Assembly: GCA_946811695.1 (NCBI GenBank)
Contig: OX328124.1
Coordinates: 88,947,972-89,011,971 of the forward strand
Reading direction: 5' to 3'
DNA length: 64,000 nucleotides
Origin: Gonocerus acuteangulatus
Taxonomy: Eukaryota; Arthropoda; Insecta; Hemiptera; Coreidae
Part shown: positions 10,600 through 19,396 of the stretch, piece after piece
How the letters are laid out: each line of letters starts with the position of its first letter
How positions within the stretch are numbered: the stretch's first letter is position 1
Position numbers and translations under genes: made by a program
Notes under the pieces: model-generated
Told to the model about the DNA's origin: nothing
The model's input: the letters and a program-made list of their open reading frames with translations, nothing else
The model's database searches: none

Positions 10600-10810
10600 G
10601 TGAAGTCTGCTCCTCCTCAGACTTCAAGAAAACGAAAATGTAACTACACCTAGGTAGTTGTAGCTTCTCTTTTATCACAGCAAAAATGAAGTTGTAACTA
10701 CCTCTCCGGGAAAACCGAGATATATCTACAGGGGGTAGTTGTAGGACCGGTTTAATCACACTGAAGGTAGTTACAACTTCAAAATACTGAAGTGGTAGCG
10801 TCAACTCCTC
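10600..10810. repeat. Right subterminal array of GTAGTTGTAACTAC-type motifs
   Basis: At least five variants (GGTAGTTGTAGCTTC, GAAGTTGTAACTACC, GGGGGTAGTTGTAGG, GGTAGTTACAACTTC, GAAGTGGTAGCG) lie just inside the right Harbinger end, mirroring the left cluster. Probably transposase binding sites of the Harbinger-like element (inference). Confidence 0.6.
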
Positions 10811-10828
10811 TTTTTAATCACGCCACCC

Positions 10829-10960
10829 ATTGTCTTGTTTGGCAGGGAAAAAAAATAAAGCCGTTTCATCAAAATTAAATATATTTTTAGTCTCATAGTC
10901 ATGGCAAATGTAAACCTATTTGTTTTTCAAATCTTGGACTAAATCAACATTTACCGATGC
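10829..10960 (-). pseudogene. Tigger transposase, region before the second catalytic block
   Basis: Minus-strand translation gives ASVNVDLVQD, then TKNIFNFDETALFF and a frame leading to PNKT at the insertion border. In Tigger-family transposases the order is SVN-x-WK, NADETGLF-Y-x-LLPNKT, KSKDRLT; the D of FDET is the first catalytic Asp. The continuation lies at 9355 and below. Stops are present; inactive. Confidence 0.75.
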
Positions 10961-10988
10961 ACGTTACCACATATCGTTCTAAAAACTA

Positions 10989-11031
10989 CGCGAAGTTTGA
11001 CGTCTGGGTTTTCCCGACGTCAAACTTCGCG
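10989..11031. repeat. 16-bp-arm perfect hairpin
   Basis: CGCGAAGTTTGACGTC and its exact reverse complement are separated by 11 bases. It lies where the Tigger transposase N-terminal half should be coded, so one arm probably arose by a local inverted duplication. Confidence 0.75.
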
Positions 11032-11505
11032 CCCAGGTATCTAAGACAAAGCTTTAACTATCATACACTTTTAAAACTTCCACTTTATTTTTTAGAGTTT
11101 CACACCTTATTTTTTAGAGTTCTTTTTGGACCTATGACTAGATACAAAGTGAATAATACCTGCTGAAAAATGGTGTAACAAAACAAGATGTGGTTCCTGG
11201 AACAGTAGGGTACGGTTTACTCTTGACATTTCGCATGAATTTTACTTGCAATGCCCGCCAGGGTGTGCTAATGTTTGAGATTCTGAGAATCCAATTAAAT
11301 ATATTACCCTGCTGTCCGCTATTGAGAGTTGAAATCAGCTATATAGGTCCAATTTTAGGTGTCCGTTGTCCGTAAGTAGAGGGTCCGCTATTGAGAGGTG
11401 GTAATGCATTGATTTAAAGGGGTTTTCGCCGGGACCGTGGATATTCTGTCCGTTCATAGAGGTGTCTGCTATTTGGAGGTGTCCGTTACAGGAGGTTTCA
11501 CTGTA

Positions 11506-12309
11506 CATATATATGCGAGCTCTAATTGCCACAACTTCCAATTTGTTAACCATTTAATTAATGAGCAGATGTTCAGAGCTGGGCTTAGTATGTTCCGTTT
11601 ATAGTTGAGTACCAGGTTCCTGCCCGTTTTGCGCCTAAAATTTCTCTTTCCTTCGAGATGGTATAGGATTAGATGTTTACATATTCACGAAATAACTAGC
11701 TATTGTGATTTTTGGAATTGGTTATACCACTCTCGACTTTATTGACAACCTCTCTAATAGTAACAGGATAATATCTGCTTGCGAAAATTGTTTTCTTACG
11801 TGATGCGAAGAATGGATGAAACATTATTATTATATTTTTTTAATTAGGCATCCGCTTATTTGGCAATTACACAATGTAAAGTATCTTCTGAACTTCGTCA
11901 GACTAAAAAACCAGCTTGGAAAAATGTAAGTGCTTCTAATGTAATTCTCTAACTCAAAGGATCTCTGATCTTTTAAAGACTTTTTACATTTTCTAGATTT
12001 ATGTGAGAAATGACATTCGTTTGAAAAAAGCAACGCTTTTAAATTTTCTTTTATTACTTTAATATATAGATGTCCTACATGTTTCGTAACTTCCTTGCCA
12101 CGTCTTCAAGGCCAAATAAGCATTTTTTTTATACTTGAATTTAGGTAATCCTATAACATATTCTTATTTAACGTATTATTATAAGAACAGTTATGAGTCG
12201 ACACCTTAAAATTCGACTTTTCGTCAGTGAATAAACATTTTTTTTTTTTTTTTTACTAACATATCCTGTAAACACTGGTATGGTACTCTTCCCACCTACA
12301 TTAAAAAAA
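11506..12309. other. No gene recognised
   Basis: A/T-rich sequence between the Tigger-like element and Helentron copy A. No repeat match or coding frame found. Confidence 0.5.
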
Positions 12310-12599
12310 AGTCCGACTCGCAGGAACTGCAGCATCTTAGCGCGGTTCCGTTCATGTCCCTAGTGCCATTTGATAAGCTTAGAAAAGAAATAAACTTATT
12401 TTTTTTATATATCTCGTGAAAATTGTCAAAATCCTCTCGAACATCTCGAATAAAAGTGATATTAAGGCGTCAGGGACACCGACAGTAGCTAACTTTTACA
12501 CAGAAGCGGAAATTACAGAATCTGGCTCTCATTCTAAAGCAAAGCTCTATAAATCAATACAAAATATGCCTAATAAAGCCTTTCTAGAGGATACAGAAG

Positions 12600-12855
12600 C
12601 ATGGGCGTATATGAGGGGGGGGGGGGGGCTGAGGGGGCTGCAGCCCCTCCTGAAATTTTGAATTGATGATAAAAACTTCTCGTAAAACCCTTAAAAATAA
12701 ATTAAATAAGATCACTTAGTTCATAAAACATATTTTATTTTACGTGCAATAGCGTTTTAGTTGCCTAAAACTATTCCAAGCTCTAAATATTTAGTATTCC
12801 ATACCCTGGAAATGGTCTCAGCCCCCCCCCGAAATTGTTTTTATATACGCCCATG
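12600..12855 (+). mobile_element. hAT-like MITE with 8-bp TSD, inside copy A
   Basis: Starts CATGGGCGTATAT and ends TATATACGCCCATG, flanked by TACAGAAG at 12592-12599 and 12856-12863. Eight-base duplications are characteristic of hAT elements. Poly(G) at the left and poly(C) at the right extend the inverted ends. No transposase. The second complete copy is at 59988-60248. Confidence 0.82.
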
Positions 12856-14996
12856 TACAGAAGGATCAAGAAGAAGTACACAAGATTGAGTAGAATACCC
12901 TGCCTAATATAGCCTATATGCCGAATAAAACGTATCTAGTAAATACACAAGGACAAATAAAAGTCTTGACGAATAACAAGTCAAAAAAAAAACTTTATTT
13001 AACAAAATAAAACAAAGTTTAGTTGCCCAACTACTATAGAATAATATACCTAATTAAGTCTACGGAGTAGACACAAATGGACCAAAAACAAGTCTTGTGG
13101 AATATTGATTTTTTTCTAATTAAATACTTTTTATCAATATTTAGTATATAACCTTTGTTGAAAATTATTGATTGCTATTTGATGAATCGGTTTACAACTA
13201 AGTAGTCTTTATGAATATTTAGTATATAACCTATTTTTGGATCTGTGTTTTTGGGGTGCTCTCCGCCTAGGCTTTGTATTTGTGTCGGCAGATACCTGGG
13301 GTATATTTACAGCTCTTGAGGGTTAACTCTTAGCAGGTCAATTTCCTGCGGCCCCATTGTGTTCTACGGGCATTGAACTGCCTTATACGCTCATAGTATC
13401 TAACCGTTGTGAAGTTTATTTTTTGGATTTAGGACTTAATATACATATGTAGACTAAATCATAGCAAGAAGTAATCCTCCGTCGTCGGTTCTTAACTATG
13501 TAGACTCGCTAATGTTATCCAATCTTAGATACATCGTATTTAAAATCCACAGCAAAAACACGACATTTCATCAGAATCCCCTGCTGAATAAAACTTATAT
13601 AGAATAATAAGCAAAATAAAGCCTATCTAGTGGATAAAAATAGAGGAAAAAAGCCGTTCGTGGTGGTAGAAAATCTTAAAAGTATTTCGCTCAGAAATCT
13701 CCGAAATATTGTCACTAATTTTACGTATCCTGTTTTATAGCCAAATAGATTTATATTCTATAATCAATAAGAAAAACCTACTAACAATAAAAAACTATGG
13801 GTAACAGATGAAAATAGGGAATACCAAGAATAATTCTAAAGAACGAAATCAACACCAGTATTGTAATCTAGATATTCATACGGCATCATCGAATTCTAAC
13901 AAACAAAATATTGATTCTAATTATACGTATCCTGTTTTATTGACAAATACATTTGACTACTATAAGCAATTAAAAACACTAGGGAATATGCCAAAGAACT
14001 CAGAGTAGGAGCCTCGACAGTTTCAAGACATTTGAAGGAAATCGACAAATCCAAAGCTGACATTACTTCGCTTATTCAAAACTTTCTTTAGAACCTTTCT
14101 TGTAGACCATTTAGTAAGCTTTCGAATGGTAACCTTTCGCTTCCCAAGATTTTCAACCGTTTTCGAGATATTAAGAAATTATACGAAGTTCCCAAAACTT
14201 TTCATTATTTCTGACAACAGAAAATTGGTCTCATTTTACCTATCCTGTTTTACACACACATACATTTTCCTTACAAATACAACATAAGAAATTAAAGAAA
14301 TAAAAAGCAATAAAAAACCAAGGGAAAGAGACAAAAATTACAAAAAGAACGACAAAAACCCGTTCATAAGAACAAAACAGACGTATTTGAAGTTTTAAGC
14401 ATTTATTTCTCCGATTGACATAACCTAATCAAAAATAGTTTTAGAATCATTTTTGTAGAGAATTTAGTAAGCTTTCAAATAGTTTCAATCCACTTACCAC
14501 GATTTCCCAACCGTGTTCGAGATATTAATGAAAGTATACGAAGTTTCCAAAACTTTTCATATCTGTTCATAAAATATTTTATTCTAACCCTTCCTTAACT
14601 CCAAACGTAACATAACTTTCAACATATTAGTTTTAATGAATGTAGAACATGCACATAATGTTTCAACTGAATCCCGTTATTCTAAGTACCCAAACCAAAA
14701 ACGGTATTCAAAAAGTATTTTTCCAATTTTCTCGACAACGGTTAAAGCTATCGCCTTGAAAATGGTTTCATTGGTTTTTCTAGCCCAAGAAGCCTATAAA
14801 ACGAGTACTTACAAGCTTATGAACTCAAAAACGTAAGCGTTACGATTTTTTCTGCGCGAATTTCGCCCCAAACGCCATTTTCCAGTGGGCGGATTTTGCT
14901 GGTTAACGAACTTGACCTTTCAAATTGGACGACAGATTTTTGTACCAAATTTCATCAAAATCGGACCATTCGTCTTCTATTTAGAGAGCGAACAGG

Positions 14997-15000
<4 letters not shown>

Positions 15001-15052
<52 letters not shown>
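15001..15052. repeat. (TA)n array of Helentron copy A
   Basis: Pure TA repeat located, as in copies B, C, D and E, between GAGCGAACAG and CAAATTTGAACCACC in the 3' module. Confidence 0.95.
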
Positions 15053-15054
<2 letters not shown>

Positions 15055-15304
15055 AATTTGAACCACCGTTATTTTCGGTTTCTAGGGGTTCTGAAACGCA
15101 AAATTTTCTAGTCGGCACTTCCTGATTGTTTCATTGTATCAACCTTATAAGCGGGGTTCCTCCCTATGGGGGAGGGAGGAACCGCGCTAACAAGGCTAAT
15201 CATTTTTTCCAGAGATTTATGATATATAACTGATTTATTTATCATATTTTCTTTAACATTTATAGTATTATATGAAAGTCGATTACTGCATGTTTTCTGA
15301 TTTT

Positions 15305-15610
15305 ATTATAAAATATATCTATATATATAAAAATCACGTGTCTGTCTGTTTTTTGTTTGTTTGTTCTTTCACACTTCAAATCTACACCGTTTGACCGATT
15401 TTGACCAAACTTGGCACACAGGTAGGCCTTGATACGAGAAATCTCCTAGGCTAGGTCAAAATAGTCAAATTTCAAAATTTGGTGGAAAGGTCAAAAGTTT
15501 TTTTCAAGAAAAATTGGCTACACTGAACCATTCAGATTGTGACGGCCATTTTGAATCGACAGCCATTTTGAATAATGTCTCAAATTTATTTGTTGATGTT
15601 CCTGTTAATT
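15305..15610 (+). repeat. Element end with TCTGTCTGTT and CCGATTTTGACCAAACTTGG motif
   Basis: A short (TA)n is followed by GTGTCTGTCTGTTTTTTG and, about 55 bp on, by ACCGATTTTGACCAAACTTG. The reverse strand of the Helentron 3' module carries the same order: (TA)n, TTGTCTGTT, then CCGATTTTGATGAAATTTGG. So this is either a relative of that module or an independent element using the same widespread motif. Nothing in it codes for protein. Confidence 0.5.
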
Positions 15611-16588
15611 AGAATAACTCGAACTCATTGATGACTTTACATCGTTATATAATCATGTTATGCAGTTTATTTCAACAGTCACTGTCTAACTGAGGAGCAC
15701 TGGCTATTCTTTGAAAAGAGCTATCTACTCGCAGGCTCTGCTACTGGCCTCTGTCGGCTGTTAGATGAAGTGCTGTTGTGCTGGCCTCTGCCGGTATCAT
15801 TATGAACTAAAACAAATTCACATCGTTTGACCGATTTTCCTAGTTGTCTAGGGTATAGACAACTAGGTATCAAGTAGATCTTCATACGGGGAGAGTAATA
15901 GACAGAAAATAGATGTAGCATGGCACACAGGGTAACAGCTTGTTCTTTATAAAAATCTACAAAAACCAAAGTATTAAATAAGTGTTCAAAATGATGACAT
16001 CTTTTTTTCTATTTTTACCCCCCAAACAATCTCTTCTGTTCTATAATAAGCACAAAAATAGAAAAAAAGACATATTTTTATTTGCAGCCCTCCCCCCATT
16101 GGGAAAGAGTGAGAGTTGAAACACCTTGGTCACCTTAGTGCTAATATTCATTGTCTATCATTGATATTTTCATATAGGTGTCATTTTTCTGAAAACCCTA
16201 TTATACCAAATGGGGCGACAATCTTTAATTTAAGCATGTATGACTTTAATTCTTTGAATTGTTAAGGAAACGTTATCCATTATTAATATCTCAAGCATTT
16301 TATAAATTACTACATTCTTGATTTTTATATTCCTTTTTTTATTTTATATTTCTTATTATTATTAAGCACCTAGAATTATTGAGGGTGCAGGTATATTACC
16401 CAGTTTAAAGTATTTTTTAAGACATTGGTTTGCTAAGAATTATAATTTCATCTTTATGCTTTCCCAAGTTGTGCTGATAATTAATTATCTTTTACGTCCA
16501 GACTAAATATTATAAAATATAAAGTTTTCCTCCAGGTAATGTTCTGTTTTTAAACCCTCCCTGAAACTTTACCTTTCGAATTGAATGA

Positions 16589-16631
<43 letters not shown>

Positions 16632-16865
16632 TTCAGTCAGCTTTTGTAGTGTATTATTAATTGTGCTAAGTTCATCAGTGACCTTTTTCATATATCTGAC
16701 CATTAGTCATGTAATTTTTACTGCGAATTTTCGGAGAACTGTCATCGTTTCGTCGTTAGCTCTTTATATTTAAGATTTTATACGGAATTCGTTGTATGTG
16801 TAATTTACGGAGAAAAATATACAAACATAATAGTAGTTTTTTTTAGAAGCTATAACCCATACATA
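15611..16865. other. No gene recognised; poly(T) at 16591-16629
   Basis: A direct repeat (GTTTGACCGATTTT at about 15387 and again at 15826) and a 39-T run are the only structures seen. Confidence 0.5.
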
Positions 16866-16985
16866 AATTAATTAAAGGCTGGTTGGGCCGACCTCGATTC
16901 ACTAAAAGACGACAGTAAAAGTCAAAATCTTTAGTGGTTGCGGGACTTCCAGTTCAGAGGATAATAACCTGGGTAAACCATAATT
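16866..16985 (-). mobile_element. SINE4 fragment (body and tail)
   Basis: Reverse complement shares CACTAAAGAT(T/C)TT, GTCGTC, and the end CAGCCTTTAATTAATTT with the SINE4 at 53.38-53.54 kb. The tRNA-like head is lost. Confidence 0.5.
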
Positions 16986-17052
16986 AAATTAATAAGATAA
17001 AAAGATATACCAAATAATAAATAAGTAAACATGATTTATTTAATATTTCTAA

Positions 17053-17536
17053 CAAGGGGAGTGCACGACGTGCCCCTCACCGATTCAAACGAAATTTTTT
17101 GAATGTGTAGTACATAACTAGAAAAAGGTTCGGTTAAAGCGAGAAAACACTCTTCTCAAGCGTTCGTTTGAAAAAAAAAAAAAAAATGTTGAAAATTTAC
17201 CAGGAGCTCTCAAAGCGTTCCGATAGATAGATCGCTGGATCCATTCTCGTCTTATACTAATATTTTTTTTTTCTTATTTATTTTTTGTATAATTTTTATT
17301 TTTGTTCTTAAGAATATTTTATAACATTAATAAATGATTATTAAGGTTTTTTTAACGGTTGACATTTAATTTAATAATCATAAGCCCAGGAGTTGATATT
17401 TGTTAACGTTGAAAAAGACAAATGAGGATTGCAAACCTTACACAAAATTATTATTATCTACAGTTAATACACGGAGGACTACACATACAAGAATTTTCGT
17501 TTGAATTGGTGAGGGGCACTTTGTGTACTCCCCTTG
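17053..17536 (+). mobile_element. 484-bp TIR MITE
   Basis: Both ends read CAAGGGGAGT(G/A)CAC inward, continuing for about 45 bp (GTGCCCCTCACC then ATTCAAACGAAA) with few mismatches. TAA flanks both sides (17050-17052, 17537-17539), a 3-bp duplication consistent with Harbinger-type MITEs, though TA alone cannot be excluded. The interior is A/T-rich and non-coding. A related single end is seen at 58.3 kb. Confidence 0.75.
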
Positions 17537-17539
17537 TAA

Positions 17540-18571
17540 GATTAATATAACACAATACCTGCAATAGGAGTGTGGCTAACGTAAAACCTCCATTTGTTGG
17601 ATTTACGAGCTGGTTAGTCTTTTATATTTTTATACTTTTTTTTTTTTTTTTTTTTTTGTGTGTGTTCTATATAAAAGAATTTTCCGCTCTATAAGAACAT
17701 TTAATAGAATCAAATATCTATTGAGCAGAGAAGTGGAAAGAAGTAAATAGTAGTGTAGAATTGAGCTAGGAGTGGAGAAGGGTTTAGTGGTTTGTTGGAG
17801 AGCTTACCGTTTATTGGGTGAGCCACAGGAGGGATACAAACTTCAAAGAGCGAGCCGCCAACTTACCTCCGCTTTCTACTTCAAAGATATTATTCCGGAA
17901 GAGGAGAGTAACTGGTCCTTTTTAATCGCTCAGAGTACTTGTGCTTCAAGGATTATTTTCTAAACAGAAAAGCGATAATATTACTTCTCTTTCGTCATAG
18001 AAATATATTTAATGACTATAGAGTCACATATTTCTTAATGTTAATTCTTTGATAACTCCCATTTTGATGTTGTCGGTTCTCCTTCCAAGAAACAAATAAA
18101 TATAAAATGGATAATGTTACAGTTTATTTATTTTTTATTTTATTTATTTGTTTGAGTCCCGCAACAATGACGATGGTCTCTTTTTCACAGGTTTAAATCA
18201 TTAAAAATTAGTCTCAGTCCGAAAGTAAAATAAACAAAAATTGATTAAAATAAATAGACAGAATAATAAGCAATAAGATAACACAATCATTTACAAAAAT
18301 AAATAAAATAATAATAAAATAAAAAAAAAATAAGTGCCTAAAAATAAATACTTTTGTTTTGGACAAATGTCAATTTAAAATTTGTTGTTGAGTCTAAGAC
18401 TTCAATGAAGATTCTACTATATTTAAAGTTTTTAAAATGCTTAGTAGAGCAAAATAACCTGTCAGATATTTGTATGGAAGGGAACCTAGAACACTGTGGA
18501 GCCGTTTTAAGTAAACGGTTTTATTAAATATTGGTCGATTTTGAGTGCAAATAGTTGACAGGTTTGGGATA

Positions 18572-18638
<67 letters not shown>

Positions 18639-18759
18639 TAAAAAAAATATACTGCTTACTTTAAAGTCCTAATTATTTGTCCTTCGCTTCCTTCGTCGAT
18701 CAGCGTCTTTTGCAGGTTGATTTTTGATAAAATTGATTTGTACCCGTTTTCGTCTAGCA
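17540..18759. other. No gene recognised; (TA)n at 18574-18632
   Basis: Includes poly(T) at about 17637-17657 and a 63-codon open frame at 17772-17963 (plus strand) with no recognisable domain; its composition is less A/T-rich than its surroundings but I cannot support it as a gene. Confidence 0.5.
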
Positions 18760-18811
18760 GATATGGACCTGTCGTTCTCCATTGCCACGCATTAAAAAAA
18801 AGTGATTAATC

Positions 18812-19396
18812 ATGGATACATCCCAAAAATCACTTAACTTAAACATTTATAACATGTCAAATTCCTTTTCAGCTTCCGAGTATTGCCATAAAAAGTGGGT
18901 CTTTGTTCTCTTTTCTAACAACTATGATATCGTTATTACTCTTAATTATTTTGAATACAACAAATTAACTATAAACTACTTGCGAAATAATATAAATGTA
19001 AGCTTAGGTGAAAACATCAGGAATCAAAAGAATATCTTCACTCGTAAGAGTGGTGATTCAAAACTCCTACCAATAAATGTTATAGCAAATAAAATGCAAT
19101 CCTTGATAGAAATTAAAACATTTTTCATGATGATTTTAGAATTTACTCAAACAGAATGTTATATACTCCCGTATTTTTTAAATTCCTATTTGTCTTATGT
19201 ATATCTAATTTGTTTTTCCAATGACTACACATACATAAAAGTGTTTCTATTAATCAAGTTCCTTTCTTACATCATATGTTCGCAAAAACAAATCCTTGAG
19301 GTATTCAATAGCTGGCAGACATATATGTTCATGAGCTTAATATTTCATCTTTACACTACTTACACAGATTATGATTATAGCACAGTGGAACATTAA
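18812..19396 (+). CDS. Candidate LINE ORF1 or its remnant, 194 aa, unrecognised
   Basis: The frame starts 42 bp after the LINE 5' border and overlaps ORF2 by 26 bp in another frame, a typical ORF1/ORF2 arrangement. A 194-codon open frame is unlikely by chance in such A/T-rich DNA. However, I see no RRM, no CCHC zinc knuckles and no coiled coil, which ORF1 proteins of this LINE group normally have. The C-terminal half is rich in Tyr, Ile, Leu and Phe (for example YLSYVYLICFS), giving a hydrophobic, almost membrane-like profile. It may be a truncated or internally deleted ORF1, an unusual ORF1, or a 5' UTR frame open by accident. The stop (TGA at 18803-18805) just upstream argues that the ATG at 18812 is the start. 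Confidence 0.4.
   Translation: MDTSQKSLNLNIYNMSNSFSASEYCHKKWVFVLFSNNYDIVITLNYFEYNKLTINYLRNNINVSLGENIRNQKNIFTRKSGDSKLLPINVIANKMQSLIEIKTFFMMILEFTQTECYILPYFLNSYLSYVYLICFSNDYTYIKVFLLIKFLSYIICSQKQILEVFNSWQTYMFMSLIFHLYTTYTDYDYSTVEH

Larger units (their letters stand above)
9356..10828 (-). mobile_element. PIF/Harbinger-like DNA transposon nested in the Tigger
   Basis: Ends are GGGTGGTGTGAT (9356) and ATCACGCCACCC (to 10828), inverted repeats of about 12-18 bp. The left flank is AAT and the right flank ATT, consistent with a 3-bp target duplication carrying one mutation; removing the insert brings the two Tigger transposase parts back into one frame. A Harbinger nuclease remnant lies inside at 10195-10437. 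The interior also carries a 5S-derived SINE, a SINE2 fragment and a piece of the hAT MITE, so it has been bombarded since insertion. Confidence 0.65.
8709..11503 (-). mobile_element. pogo/Tigger-like DNA transposon, split by a nested element
   Basis: Terminal inverted repeats start CAGTGAAACCTC on both sides and are flanked by TA (8707-8708 and 11504-11505), the Tc1/mariner/pogo target duplication. Subterminal regions hold repeated 17-18-bp words of the type GTCCTTTATTGGGAGGT (three on the left, several diverged on the right). The transposase lies on the minus strand and is interrupted by the Harbinger-like insertion at 9356-10828. At about 2.8 kb with the insertion, and 1.3 kb without it, the element is internally deleted and decayed. 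Confidence 0.82.
12310..15190 (+). mobile_element. Helentron/Helitron2-like non-autonomous element, copy A
   Basis: Left end AGTCCGACTCGCAGGAACTG, then TTAGCGCGGTTCC at 12337-12349; right end GGAACCGCGCTAA at 15178-15190, so the same 13-bp inverted repeat is offset about 27 bp on the left and terminal on the right. The right end forms a long hairpin (GGTTCCTCCC/GGGAGGAACC). An (AT)n array lies at 15001-15052. Internal repeats around CGAGATATTAA and ACGAAGTT(C/T)CCAAAACTTTTCAT recur. No Rep/helicase frame, so non-autonomous. Asymmetric inverted repeats, right hairpin and internal microsatellite are known traits of Helentron/Helitron2 elements and their short derivatives (HINE/DINE type); family assignment is inference. 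Confidence 0.65.
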
